Shown: positions 20,524 through 33,332 of the stretch, piece by piece | Position numbering within the stretch: the first letter of the stretch is position 1 | Layout: the number at the start of each line of letters is the position of its first letter | Source of the DNA: Anaeromyces robustus | Taxonomy: Eukaryota; Neocallimastigomycota; Neocallimastigomycetes; Neocallimastigales; Neocallimastigaceae | Length of the DNA stretch: 50,000 nucleotides | Direction: 5' to 3' | Assembly (NCBI GenBank): GCA_002104895.1 | Contig: MCFG01000200.1 | Location: forward strand, 40,001 to 90,000 | Position numbers and translations under genes: made by a program | Notes under the pieces: model-generated | What the model saw: the letters and a program-made list of their open reading frames with translations, nothing else | Database searches by the model: none | What the model was told of the DNA's origin: nothing

Positions 20524-20885
20524 AAATTACTTTAATTATGAATTTTTAATAATATAAATTAAAAAATGAAATTTCTCTTTCTATTTTATTGTATTGATTT
20601 AAATTACTTTAATTATGAATTTTTAATAATATAAATTAAAAAATGAAATTTCTCTTTCTATTTTATTGTATTGATTTAAATTACTTTAATTATGAATTTT
20701 TAATAATATAAATTAAAAAATGAAATTTCTCTTTCTATTTTATTGTATTGATTTAAATTACTTTAATTATAAATTTTTAATAATATAAATTAAAAAATGA
20801 AATTTCTTTTTCTATTTTATTGTATTGATTTAAATATTTTAATTATGAATTTTTAATAACATAAATTAAAAAATGAAATTCGGTT
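20524..20885. repeat. 77-bp tandem minisatellite, about 4.7 copies
   Basis: The unit starting AAATTACTTTAATTATG begins at 20524, 20601, 20678, 20755 and (diverged) 20832, giving an exact 77-bp period. The first three copies appear identical; the fourth and fifth carry a few substitutions, and the fifth breaks off after AAATGAAATT. A weaker relic with AATTTTTAATAATATAAAT and GAAATTTCGG continues at about 20960-21035. Confidence 0.95.
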
Positions 20886-21089
20886 TTAAGATTTTAAATA
20901 CTTTTTTTTAAAATATACACATATATTTAGAATAAAAATATAATTTTTATTATATTTTTAATCTAATTATAAATTTTTAATAATATAAATAAAAAAAGAA
21001 AAAAATGAAATTTCGGTTTTAAGATTTTTAAATATTTTTTTTAAAAAAAAATATAAAATTTAATTTTTTATTATAATTTTATTCAATTC

Positions 21090-21201
<112 letters not shown>

Positions 21202-21391
21202 TAAAAATACTTATACACAGTATCTAATATAAATTAAACAAATATTGTTTTTCCTATTAAAAAATAAATATTATCATTATATATATAATCATATATACTC
21301 ATATTAATTGTTTCTTTTTATTTGTTTGTTTGTTAATTTAATATATGATTTTTTTTAATTTTGCTACTTTTAAATGAATTAAATTATGTTT

Positions 21392-21950
21392 TTATACACT
21401 GAAACTTTGTCCACATGAACAGCTTTCCTTAATATTTGGATTTTTAAAAACAAATTTTGCTGATAATTTATCTTTTACATAATCTAATTCTGAACCAATT
21501 ATAGTAAATACAGCTTTTGAATCAACATATAATTTAGCACCTATTATCATAATATATATATATATCAATATATTATATAATAAAAATATATAAAATATTA
21601 ATAATAGTACCATCTTGATTAACTTCTTCATCAAATTTTTCTTTTTTAGTAACCATATTCATGGTATATTGCATTCCAGAACAACCTTGATTAACAACTG
21701 AAACCTTCAAAGTTTGGTTAATACCTGGTTTACTTTTTTGAGCACCTAATTGTAATTGTTTAATTCTGCTTACAGCAGCAGGGGTCTATAATTTAAATAT
21801 ATATGTAGAATATAATTTATTATTTTTTAATTTCAAAAAAAAAAAAAAAAAATTAACAATTATTATTAAAACATTAAATCATACTAAAGAAATAATTTGT
21901 TTTGTAACAGCTGGTTTCAAAGCTTTTTGGATATTAGCAACTATTGGCAT
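21392..21950 (-). CDS. ISCA1: ISCA1-type A-type iron-sulfur cluster assembly protein
   Basis: Three exons (about 21884-21950, 21615-21786 and 21392-21546) join through GT-AG introns into a protein of about 130 residues. The three family cysteines are present: one in NQGCSGMQYT and the pair in ESCSCGQSFSV at the C-terminus. LTPAAVSRIKQL, the ELDYVKDKLSAKFVF block and NPNIKESC match ISCA1 rather than ISCA2. A-type proteins help make [4Fe-4S] clusters in mitochondria; in an anaerobic fungus the site would be the hydrogenosome. The N-terminus MPIVANIQKALKPAV is short, basic and possibly amphipathic, fitting an organellar presequence, but this is inference. It is divergent from the reductase gene with 555 bp between starts. 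Confidence 0.92.
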
Positions 21951-22505
21951 TTTTTAAATAATATTACTGTTCAAATTTAAATGTTTAAATTTTTAATGAA
22001 ATTTATTTTTGAGAGGAATAAAAATAAAAATATTTAATAAATATAGACAAATTTTAATATTTATAAATAATAAAATTTATTTATTAAGTCCCATACCCGA
22101 TATTTACTATCATTAATAATAAACTTTGAAAAAAGTTTATTATTCTAAAACATGTGATAATGCTTAGATTTTGATATAGATAAATGATAAAAATGATAAA
22201 AATGATAAATATATAGTTTTAATACATAAATTTTAAAACTATGAAAAAATCATAAATATATGTATTTATCTACATAAATTCATATGAATATTAAATAATA
22301 AATGATCCATATTAATTTTTAATTATTCTATAATGTTGAATAAATTATTAATATATATTCCAATCACATTTTATAATCAATTAGTGCGTAATTCCATATA
22401 TAAATAAAAATTTTTAGTATATAATAAGTACCTAAGGTTTTTAATAAATAAAAAACTGACTTTATATTATTATTATTTTTAGTAGTAAAAAAAAGTTATA
22501 TTAAA
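21951..22505. promoter_or_regulatory. Shared divergent promoter region of ISCA1 and the reductase gene
   Basis: Both neighbours start outward. It contains a short GC-richer patch GTCCCATACCCGAT at about 22088-22101 in otherwise A/T sequence, and a small AAAATGAT tandem run at about 22185-22208. The GC patch is a plausible factor site, but no named element is recognised. Confidence 0.4.
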
Positions 22506-24087
22506 ATGGCCTGCTGTTGCGGTTGTATTATTTGCATTCTTGGAATTATTACATTATCTAAGCTCTTAATTCAACTTGGTACTATTGTTTACCAACAATT
22601 CATTCAAAAGCCAACTGATCTTAAAAAATTCGGAGCTAAAGAAGGTTCCTGGGCTCTTATCACTGGTGCCTCTGATGGTAAAACTTCCATTTAATAAATT
22701 AATCATTATTCGGATAAACTTTAAGAAAAACATAATATAAAATTATTTTTTTTAATAAATTTAAAATATTCTTAAATATATGATATTAAAATGTTATTCT
22801 TTTTTTTATCATTATCATTATCTCTTATTATATTATAAATTTATTAATTTTTATTCACTAATTTTTATATATATTGTTTAATTTGTTTATGAAATTAATT
22901 CAATAAAAATATTCTCTTTCTATTTATGCATATAATTAAATACATAATGATAATTTTAATTTGATAAATTAAATTTAATTGCTTTAATAATGCAATAAAT
23001 AAAAACATAAACAAAATTATAAAAATGCAACATATTAATAAATTTATTTCTATATATAAACAAACAATATGATAATAAATAAAGGTATTGGTCGTCAATT
23101 TGCCAATGAATTTGGTAAAGCTGGTTTCAATTTACTTTTAGTTTCTCGTACTAAATCAAAGCTCGATGATGTTGCTAAAGATATTGAATCCAAATATCCG
23201 GATATTAAAACTCAAGTTATTGCTATTGATTTCTCTAATGCTACTGAAACTGATTACAAAAACCTTGAAAGCGTTTGTGAAAACTTAGATGTTAGTGTCT
23301 TAGTTAATAATGTTGGTACTAATCACAGTTTCCCAACTCCATTTGCTGAAGAAAAACCAGAACTTTTAGAAGCTATTTGCACTGTTAATAATACTACTGC
23401 TGTCAAAATTACTAGAATGTTATTACCAAAAATGATTGCCAACAAAAAAGGTAAATATATAAAAGATCTTAAATAACGTTTATTTATAAATAAATATAAA
23501 TTTTATATAAAATAAAACTTTATACATATATGTACATGTGTGTAATATTTTTATTTTATTTTATTTTATTATACTATACTATATTGTATGATATTATACA
23601 TACAATTATTTTATTAATAAATACTTAATATAATTTTATATTTTATATTTATATCTGTTTACTTAATAAAGGTCTTGTCTTAAACATGGGTTCATTCTCT
23701 GGTATGCTTCCAACTCCACTTTTAACTACTTATTCTTCAACTAAGGCCTTTTTAATTACCTGGACTAAATGTCTTGCTAGTGAACTTGAAGGAACTGGTG
23801 TTCATGTTCAACTTTTCAACACTTACTTTGTTACCACCAACATGAGTAAGATTCGTCGCGCTACTGCTTTAATTCCAACTGCTGAAGACTACGTTAAATC
23901 TGCTATGAAAGCTATTGGTAAAACTCATGTTAGTGCTCCATATCTTACTCACGCATTAGCTGAATTTGCTATTAACTTATGTCCAGAACCAATTGCTGTT
24001 ATGATTAATCATAATATGAATAAAAATACACGTGTTCGTGCTTTAAGAAAGCAAGAACGTTTAGCTAAGGAAGCCAAAAAACAATAG
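22506..24087 (+). CDS. HSD17B12: Very-long-chain 3-oxoacyl-CoA reductase (short-chain dehydrogenase)
   Basis: Reduces 3-ketoacyl-CoA with NADPH in the second step of fatty-acid elongation at the ER membrane (yeast Ifa38/Ybr159w, animal HSD17B12). Three exons, 22506-22677, 23085-23450 and 23672-24087, join in frame to 317 residues. A hydrophobic N-terminal segment with the Cys-rich start MACCCGCIICILGIITLSK is a membrane anchor. The cofactor motif TGASDGIG is split by intron 1 after Asp. LVNNVG and the catalytic YSSTK follow, the latter preceded by the active-site Ser in NMGSFSG. The C-terminus is strongly basic and ends KEAKKQ, resembling a Lys-based ER retrieval signal. Codon use is notably richer in C-ending codons than in its neighbours, as expected of a well-expressed gene. 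Confidence 0.9.
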
Positions 24088-25414
24088 AAATCAAGTAACA
24101 AATGAATTGGAGAATATATGTAATAAAAACAGTTTATTTTGAAGCACTAGAAAAATATACGATTATAAAAGAAATTATATATTTAACTTAATTCAAAATA
24201 AAATATAATAGAAAAAATGAATTTACTTTAGTAATAATAAAAAAACTGAAATTAAAAAAAAAAAAAAAAAATTTCAAAATAATATTATTTATATATTAAT
24301 TTAATTTATATATATATATATATATTTGAAAACCTATAAATTTATAATAAAAATAAAAATAAAAATAAAAATAAAAATATAAATATAAATAAAAATAAAG
24401 ATATATATAAGAAAATAAAATAAAATTAATAAATGGATTGAATGTGTGTATTATTTTTCCTTAGAGAATTCATATCTTGATCAAAAAAAAATAATGAAAA
24501 TAAAAAAAAATTTTTTTTATGGAAATATAATACATATTTATTTCAGAATTGATATAATTCTTTTATTTAGTTCACATATTAGTGATTTAATATATGCATT
24601 TAGTAATATAAATATGTAGATTAGAGACATTAGTATGATCCCAAATAAATAAATCTGATTTCCATAATAGAGTAGTCCATATTCCAAAAATTTTTAGAGA
24701 TACATATTAATTCCATATAATGAAATAACCTTATTTATTATTAAAATTTAAGAAAATTAAGTTAAAGTAACAATACAAAATAAATAATAAATTTTAATAA
24801 AAAAATTTAATAAGAAATAAATACATGTACAGAAAAATTAAATTTACAGATTTAAGTATTAAAAATTTACAGATTTAAGTATTAAAAATTTTTGTTTTTT
24901 TTTGTTTTTTTAAACTAAGAGTTCATAGAAAAAAAATAAAACAGAAAATTTAAATATTTTCTAATTAACGCCAAATAATTAACATACAGTTTTTTATTTT
25001 TATATTTTATTATTTTTTTAATTTTTTTTTTTTTTTTTTTTAAATAATAATTTATAAAAAATTTTTAATATTTACAAATTAACGATAATAATTAATAGAT
25101 CGTTTCTAAAATAATAACGATATATATTTAAGAATATTTACTATTTCAAATTTATATACATTACTTGTATATAATTTTTATTTTTATATTTTATTTGTTA
25201 CTAACATTTATTTGCATATAAATATATATGCTTATATATGTTACTAACTTTTTTAATTATTTTAAGTTTTACGTTATAACATCGCTTAAACTTTTATCTC
25301 ATAATTTTTTTTTTTTTTATTTTCTTATTTTTGTTTTTGTTTTGTTTTTGTTTTTGTTTTTGTTTTTGTTTTTTTTTTTTTTTTTTTTTTTTGTGTTTTT
25401 TTTTATTATTTTTT

Positions 25415-25445
<31 letters not shown>

Positions 25446-26186
25446 CACTTTGTTTTAATATACTATATATATTTATTATTATATTTCTATAATATTAATT
25501 ATATATAATATTTTGAATTTGTTTTAATTTTTAATATACTATATATATTTATTATTATATTACTATAATATTAAATATATATATAATTTTTTGATTTTGT
25601 TTTAATTTCTGAACGTTATATATCGCTTAAAAATTATTATTTTATGATTGTTTGTTTGATTTTGATTTTATTTTTGTTTTTGTTTCTGTTTTTAAATTCT
25701 AAATACTATATATATTTATTATATAAAATATTAAATATATACTATTATATATAATTTGTTTTTTTATTTGATTTGGTAAAACTGAAAAATGTACCAAATT
25801 CTATTGTGAAAGATGAAAAATATTCTTATAAATTTTAAATATTTACAAAATTAATTTATATGAATAATTTTAATTTTATAGTAAAATATTCTTAAATTAT
25901 TTCTAATAAGAAATATATAAATTATATTTAGTTTTGTGAACTATATATATAATTTATATTTAAAAAGAATAAGTATGATTCTTATAAATAATTAATGAGT
26001 AAGTGAATTGCTATTGCGCTTGAATATAAGTATAAATATATATATGTTAAAATAGATAATATATTTAAAATAGTAATATTTAATATATATATGAAATTAT
26101 ATATATTTTTAATATATATATAAATTTGTATTAATTAATTATTTAATAAATGAATTTTTCCCAATTCCATAAAAAATTCATTTAAA
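24088..26186. other. AT-only intergenic region with poly-T stretches and a short duplicated block
   Basis: No gene is supported. It contains (AAATA)n at about 24345-24400, T-rich runs with TTTTTG repeats at about 25309-25445, and a tandem duplication at about 25456-25600. The region separates the 3' ends of the convergent reductase and PH-domain genes, so it holds their 3' processing signals. Confidence 0.6.
25456..25608. repeat. Imperfect tandem duplication, unit about 75-80 bp
   Basis: The block TAATATACTATATATATTTA, then ATTATATT(T/A)CTATAATATTAA, then TTTTG-ATTTTGTTTTAATTT, occurs twice in a row. A partial third trace follows at about 25698-25760. Related 13-mers around ACGTTATA.A.CGCTTAAA occur at about 25271 and 25613. 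Confidence 0.6.
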
Positions 26187-27644
26187 TTAATTATATTGAC
26201 TAGAACCAAGAGATTGGTTAGAACCATATGAATAACGTTGTCTACCATTGATTTCATTCAATGAAGACAAAGAAGATGTTCTTTGATGTTGATGATGAAG
26301 CATTTGAATATCAAAAGAAGGACGTCTTCTGTTTTGCAAGGCATAAATATTTGGAGCCGCCAAATTAATATCATTAATGTTTTGTAATGATGTTTTTTTA
26401 CCAAGATTTAAGGAATGTGGAGTTGGATTTCCTTCATAGTTATTAGAATTATCTCCATATAATTTTTGTTGTGATTGTTTCAATGTTTGAGTATAAGAAA
26501 GATTTGAACTAGAAAGATTCGAACTAGAAAGATTCGAGCTAGAACCTGGAGATTGTCTTTTAGAAGATTGTGATTGAGATCTATTACGCATTCCTGGAGA
26601 TGATGGAATACCATAATTAGATGGAATTGGTATTGGTTGTGTACCTGATTGTGGTGTTGGTTGAGGAAGAGGAGGTAAAGCCTCATTTACGTACTTTTGA
26701 CGAACAATCATCTTTTTAAGAGCACGATGCCACATATCACGATCTTCTGGATCTTCAGCTTGAAGTACGACTTGATGGCTTTTGTTGTCTTTGTAGACTT
26801 CTAATTCTAAAAGTTTAGAACTTTTATCCTTAGCTGGAGAATTTTCTTTGATATCTTTAATTTTAGTTCTAGTATCAAATTTTATAAAACCTTTGGCTCT
26901 TGCAAATGGGTCATTAGTTTTAAAGTAATATAAGCCATCATTATCTAAAACAAAGTAATATCTTTTAGTACTTTTAATGAATCCAGCAGATGAGGTTATT
27001 CTTGATAAGTAACCACTTACTAAGTCAAATGATAAAGTTTGTAATGTAACTGCTGAGATATCTGTTTTAATGGAAGCAGTCATAGCTTCATTAACAGATG
27101 ATTGACTGTAAGAACAATTTGAACTTACAGGAGAAAATATAGATGAACCCATAGTATCTTGACTACCTCTTCTTTCACGAGTATAACTTCTTGGAGAAGC
27201 CATATCACTGTTATTTGATTGGGTTCTAGAATGAGAACTAGAATGAGTTTGAATTTTTAATTGTTCAATATTTCTCATCTTTTTCTCCTTCAAGCTGTTA
27301 TTATAGCTGCCTTGAGAGCTAGTATAACTACTTCCTCTACTATGATAATATTCATGTCCAACAGGGGTATTTATATTACTATTGTTATTTGAAATATCAC
27401 CATTGTAATAATCATCATTATAATATTCGTCAGAGGCTAATGAATTTGGATTAACTGTTTTTGTATAATAGTTAACATTTTTATTTGATATATTGTTAGG
27501 ATTAGGATAGTAGTTTTCTGGGTTAATTGTGTTATTCACAGGTCTTTTTGTATAGTTAGGTGGATAATTTTTTTGTGTTTTGTCATCAGATGAGATCATA
27601 AGTTCATCTAAAGCTTGATGTAATCTATTAATATCCATTGTCAA
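26187..27644 (-). CDS. PH-domain protein with low-complexity flanks
   Basis: A single exon of 485 codons from ATG at 27644. Residues about 205-315 form a pleckstrin-homology domain: SGYLSRITSSAGFIKSTKRY begins strand one, YYFVLDNDGLYYFK the next strands, and the domain closes with DPEDRDMWHRALKKMI, carrying the near-invariant Trp of the C-terminal helix. PH domains typically bind phosphoinositides or proteins at membranes. The N-terminal 200 residues are Asn/Ser/Tyr-rich with many SP and RxxS sites. After the domain come a Pro-rich segment (about 318-350), a short SSNLS tandem repeat and a His/Gln/Arg-rich tail. No catalytic domain is attached, so an adaptor role is plausible but not shown. 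The domain call is secure; the family within PH proteins is not resolved. Confidence 0.85.
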   Translation of the reverse strand: MTMDINRLHQALDELMISSDDKTQKNYPPNYTKRPVNNTINPENYYPNPNNISNKNVNYYTKTVNPNSLASDEYYNDDYYNGDISNNNSNINTPVGHEYYHSRGSSYTSSQGSYNNSLKEKKMRNIEQLKIQTHSSSHSRTQSNNSDMASPRSYTRERRGSQDTMGSSIFSPVSSNCSYSQSSVNEAMTASIKTDISAVTLQTLSFDLVSGYLSRITSSAGFIKSTKRYYFVLDNDGLYYFKTNDPFARAKGFIKFDTRTKIKDIKENSPAKDKSSKLLELEVYKDNKSHQVVLQAEDPEDRDMWHRALKKMIVRQKYVNEALPPLPQPTPQSGTQPIPIPSNYGIPSSPGMRNRSQSQSSKRQSPGSSSNLSSSNLSSSNLSYTQTLKQSQQKLYGDNSNNYEGNPTPHSLNLGKKTSLQNINDINLAAPNIYALQNRRRPSFDIQMLHHQHQRTSSLSSLNEINGRQRYSYGSNQSLGSSQYN

Positions 27645-28108
27645 TATTTTTTTATAACTTATATTATTTATTAAATTATACTTATTAATTGATTTTAATT
27701 ATAAATGTTATGGTATATTTTTATTATTTATCGTTTATTGAAATAATGGTTCTTAAAAATTATTTATACAAATTATTTTAAAATGTTTTTAAAAACGATT
27801 TGAAAAAAAAATTTTTTTTTTTTTAAAGAATAAAAAATTTTATACAAAATAGTTTCTTTTATTTGTTTTTTTTCTTCTTGACTTTGCCAGAATTTAATTT
27901 AATAGAAAATTATTCCTGTATTTAATTTTATAATATATAAAATATATTAGAATATATTACAATATATATTGGAATATTATTAAGTAAATAATATTTTAAA
28001 AATACAATTCATATATATGGTTAAATTAAATGGCATATATTATTAATTTTTATTACTAATTATTATTATTAAACATTATAATTATATATTATTATTAATT
28101 AATTATTA

Positions 28109-28140
<32 letters not shown>

Positions 28141-31100
28141 TTTATTTATTATATTATTTTATTATTATTATTATTATTATTATCATTATTATTATTATCA
28201 TTTATTATTATTATTATAATTATTTATTAATATAAATAATATATTTAATTTGTAACTATATAATTATATATAAAAAATTTATATATTGAATTATAATAAT
28301 TTATTATTATATAAAAATATTTCTAAAAGAATTTCTATTTTTAAATTTTAATCGATTTAATAGGATAATTATTATTTTTAATAAATTATAATAAATAATG
28401 TTTAAATTTGATTGATTTAGTAGAGTGTAACAATAAAAAAAATTTTTAACCAATTTTCTGTAAACATTTGATATTGTTATATTTATTAATAATAAAATAT
28501 TATATAGTTTTATTATAAAAGCCTTTTTTTATTATTTAATTATTCTAATAATTAATATAAATCATGCTAGTAATACAAAATCAATTAATAATAAAACTCA
28601 TGTACGATTATTTATTTATTTCAATTATTTTATTGATCAATGAATATTTTGTGAATTATATTGTATTATTATTGTGAATCTCTGGTATTTTTTATATATT
28701 TTACTATGTTAATATATTATTTCAATCTAATTTTATTTCTAATTTAATTATAATTATGTATTTTTTTCCTTATAGATATTATATTATAATTCTTTTTTAT
28801 TAATTATTAAAAATTTAAGATTATAAGTTTATAAGCATGATAATTTAAATAATAGGCATGATAATTTTTTTTATTAAGTATGGTCATTTACTAATTAATT
28901 AATTAATTTTAATATCTTTAAAAAATTATAATTTAATAAATAAAAATATTTTATTGTAATTATTAGGGTATAACTTTTTAATTTATTCCAAAAAGTTTAA
29001 TTTTTAAATACCCATTTTATTCATTATATTATGTTGTTATATAAATGTATATTACTTTATTTAACTTATTTACTACATATTATATTGAATATTTTTATTT
29101 TACTCTTAATTTACATTTAATTTTAAATTGTTTACTTTTAATTTTTATCTTTTGTGGTTATATATTACTAATATATTATTGTCTCCTGAATTAATTTACT
29201 TATAATGGTTTAATTGAAATTTTTATAAGCTTTTTATTTCCTTTTTTGGTATTATTAATTATTTGTTTTGTTATTAAGAATTTATTCTTTTATTATTTCA
29301 TATAAAATTGGACTCTTTTTTTTTCTGTCCTCTTTCCCTTTATAGTAATATTTTAATTATCCATATTTTTATATATTAAAAATTTGATTAATCATGCTTT
29401 TTTTATTTATTAATATTAATTCCAAATAATTACTATTGTTTCTTTTTCTAAATAAATAATTACACAAAATTTTCCTTTTTTTTCTAAGTAATTCTTTATA
29501 TTCTACATAGAATATTGTAGAAAAATTATTTTAATATTTACCATAAATGAATACTTCCTAAGTATAGGATTATTAGTAATAATAAATTGTATGATTATTA
29601 TTACTACTAAGAATGTATATTTCTTCAACTAATTATTGTAATTTATATTATTTTCTAAAAAGAATTAAATTATTAAATATTTTTATAAGATATAAAAAAA
29701 ATTCAGATATAAAAAAATTTAGATGAAAAAAAAAAAAAGATGAAATAATTTTCTTTTATATATTATTTTTTAATTAGCTACTATAATTAATTAGTGTTTT
29801 ATCCGTTTATCTATAGATTAAAGTAGATTTAAAGAAATTTTATTATTTATTATTGATAAATAAATATATATTATTTAAATAATTTAAAGTTTAATTATAA
29901 TTAATGTTTAACGAATAACTAATTGTTTGTCATTGATTTAATTAATATATAAACAAATTATTATTTGCTAATAATATAATATTTATATTATATATAATTC
30001 TCATAGACAAATGTTTTATAATATTCAGTACTATTAAAGCTTATCGATTATATATTATTTATAATTTGAATATTCAATATAATTTAATATTCAAAATATA
30101 AAAATATTCTTTTATTTCTTTACTTATTCAATATTATATATTTATTATATTCATTTTCTTTATATATTTATATACATTACATATATAAAAAAAAATAAAA
30201 CTTTTTTTTTGACAATTTTTTATTATTTGAAAATTAAATATATTAATTTTTCATATTTTTAATAATTAAATGACTAAAATTATATGAACCTAAACACAAT
30301 ATATCTAATTAAATATATAGTATTATATTATATATTATTTATATTACTTATAATATAAATTATATATTATATTTAATTAATAATTATATATTATAATAAT
30401 TTAAATTATCAAATAATTAAATAATTAAATAATTAATAATTAATAAAAGAAACAAAAAATATATTATTTTATTATGAATTAAGTTTTAATTTATGTTTTA
30501 TTTTTTATTATTTTTATTACTTGTTTATTTGTTGTTTGTACCTTCTATTATTATTAAATATGATAAATATTTACATATTTACATATACTATAATATTTAA
30601 ATATAAATATAAATAATAAATATTTGATATTTATATTCTTTATGTTTATTATTAGAACAGAATAAAAGAAAAATAGAAATTTTATTATAAAATAATATTT
30701 AAAAAAAATATATAATACAAACATAAATAAAAAGTAAAAGCAAATAAATATTATTTATCTTTTATTATATTTATTATTATAATTAAAGTATTTATAATTA
30801 AATATATTAAAAAATTAAAAAAAAATATGTAAATAAATTAAATATAAAATAAATATAATAAATTAATAGTAAATTAATTACATTGTTACTAATAAAGATA
30901 TTTTAAATAAACATTAATTAGCCTATATTTAACCATCAATTAAAATATTTTTATACTCTCATTTATAGAATAATAGATAATATTTTATACAATAGTATTA
31001 CTTTTTTATTCGAATAAGAATTATTATTATAATATACAATAATATACAATAATATACGTAACTTTAATATATTATTAAGTATTAAATATATATTTTAAAA

Positions 31101-31598
31101 CAATTTAGATATTATGATACTGTTATAATTTGGTTTGTTTAAATAATTTTCATAATATTTATATTATAAATTACCAAATACCATCATTTATTATAAAGTA
31201 AAATAAAATATTTAATAAAATGAAACATTGTCTTTATTTATATAATATGTTTTTGATACATATTATCTACAATTTTATATTATTAATATATTTTATTTAA
31301 ATAATAAATAATACAAAATATAGATAAATTATTATTATTATTAAATATTATTTTTTATTATTATAATTATTTATTATTATTATTACTATTATTATTAGTT
31401 ATTATTATTACTATTATTATTGTTATTATTTTTAATCATTATTTTTTATTATTATAATTATTTATTATTATTATTATTATTATAATTATTACTTATTATT
31501 ATTATTATTATTATTATTATTTTATTTATTATAAATATAATTATTTATTATTATTCATTATTATTATTATTATTATTATTTATTATTATAAATATAAT

Positions 31599-31682
<84 letters not shown>

Positions 31683-31692
31683 GTTGTTGTTG

Positions 31693-31766
<74 letters not shown>

Positions 31767-31814
31767 TATTATAAATATAATTATTTATTATTATTTATTA
31801 TTATTATTATTAAT

Positions 31815-31873
<59 letters not shown>

Positions 31874-32360
31874 TATTATGATTATTAATTATTATTATAC
31901 TTTATTTTTTATTTATTATAATTATTATTATTACTAATTATTACTAATTAATCTTTTATACTTAATAAATACCACAATTATAATATTAAAGCCACATATA
32001 TTGACCATTAACTTAACTTTCTTATTAAATATACTCATAATTTCTAAAAATATATAAATCATTAATCCAAATTAATTTCTTTAATAAAAAAAGGTATAAT
32101 GAATAATTACTTAAGAATAAATTTAATTTCCCTATATATCTAATGTTAATAATATAATTTAGTAAAAAAAAAAAAAAGAAGACTAAAAGACTAATGATTA
32201 AGAATATATATAGTAACTTTGAATATATAATTAAACCATCAGTAAAAAAAAAATAATAATAATAGCACAGGAGAAGAAAACAGTATTAAACAATTAAATT
32301 TAAAAATTAATTCATTTCAATATCCCATTAATAAAATTCATTCACTTTAATGATATTTTT
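27645..32360. other. Gene desert, almost pure A/T, with microsatellites
   Basis: No open frame with coding-like composition is seen on either strand over 4.7 kb. Contents include mixed TTA/TTTA tracts at about 28060-28230, TTA tracts with TTG and TCA variants at about 31340-31800, and an ATTT tract at about 31811-31875. The rest is unstructured A/T. It includes the upstream region of the PH-domain gene and leads into the large inverted repeat. Confidence 0.7.
31480..31875. repeat. Compound TTA / TTG / TTTA microsatellite
   Basis: Long TTA triplet tracts are interrupted by a short block of TTG triplets (about 31682-31696) and by TATAAATATAATTATTTATT spacers that recur at about 31535, 31590 and 31770, then end in ATTT tetranucleotides. 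The recurring spacer suggests the array grew by duplicating larger blocks as well as single triplets. Confidence 0.85.
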
Positions 32361-32406
32361 CAATACATATTTTCAAAATATTATAAAATTTTCACAATAT
32401 ATGTAA

Positions 32407-33227
32407 TTACATATTATAATTTTAATTTAGGTAAAATTTTTAATAACTATTGTAAAATATTAATATATAAGTAATTATGAATAATTAAAATATTTTATTT
32501 AATTATTCATAATTTAAAGTATTTTAAATAATATATATATATATTATAGATGTGAAACACTAACTTATATTTATATATTAATATTTATTATAGTGTTTTA
32601 ATACTGGATTATAAATTATTTTTTTATTTGTATATATCAATTTCATTTTAAATTTCATAAAATTTTTAAAAATAGTTTCATTTTTTAACATTTCAATTAT
32701 AAAATTTATTTTAAATACTATTTTATATTACTTTTAGTTTGATTTATTTAAATCACCATTAATATTGATATTAAAATAATTTAGTATTAATTTCAAAAAA
32801 AAAAATGTAATTACATATATTGTGAAAATTTTATAATATTTTGAAAATACTAAATTATTTTAATATCAATATTAATGGTGATTTAAATAAATCAAACTAA
32901 AAGTAATATAAAATAGTATTTAAAATAAATTTTATAATTGAAATGTTAAAAAATGAAACTATTTTTAAAAATTTTATGAAATTTAAAATGAAATTGATAT
33001 ATACAAATAAAAAAATAATTTATAATCCAGTATTAAAACACTATAATAAATATTAATATATAAATATAAGTTAGTGTTTCACATCTATAATATATATATA
33101 TATTATTTAAAATACTTTAAATTATGAATAATTAAATAAAATATTTTAATTATTCATAATTACTTATATATTAATATTTTACAATAGTTATTAAAAATTT
33201 TACCTAAATTAAAATTATAATATGTAA
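32407..33227. repeat. Large inverted repeat, two 382-bp arms around a 57-bp loop
   Basis: Positions 32407-32788 and 32846-33227 are reverse complements of each other; comparing them block by block I found no mismatch. The loop is 32789-32845. The 45-bp segment at 32368-32412, just outside the left arm, reappears as its reverse complement at 32805-32849, filling most of the loop. No open frame is carried in the arms. The right end lies 105 bp before the CWC25 start codon. It could be a foldback/MITE-type element, a hairpin-RNA locus or an assembly artefact. Confidence 0.9.
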
Positions 33228-33332
33228 CTAATAATTATTAATTACCATTAAATATTTATATACTAATGTATTTTATAATATAATTTATAGATTTTAAATT
33301 TTCATATAATAATAACTATTAATTTTTAAGTC

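Noticed and set aside
31681-31881. Open frame encoding polyleucine
   Set aside because: Microsatellite translation in a gene desert.
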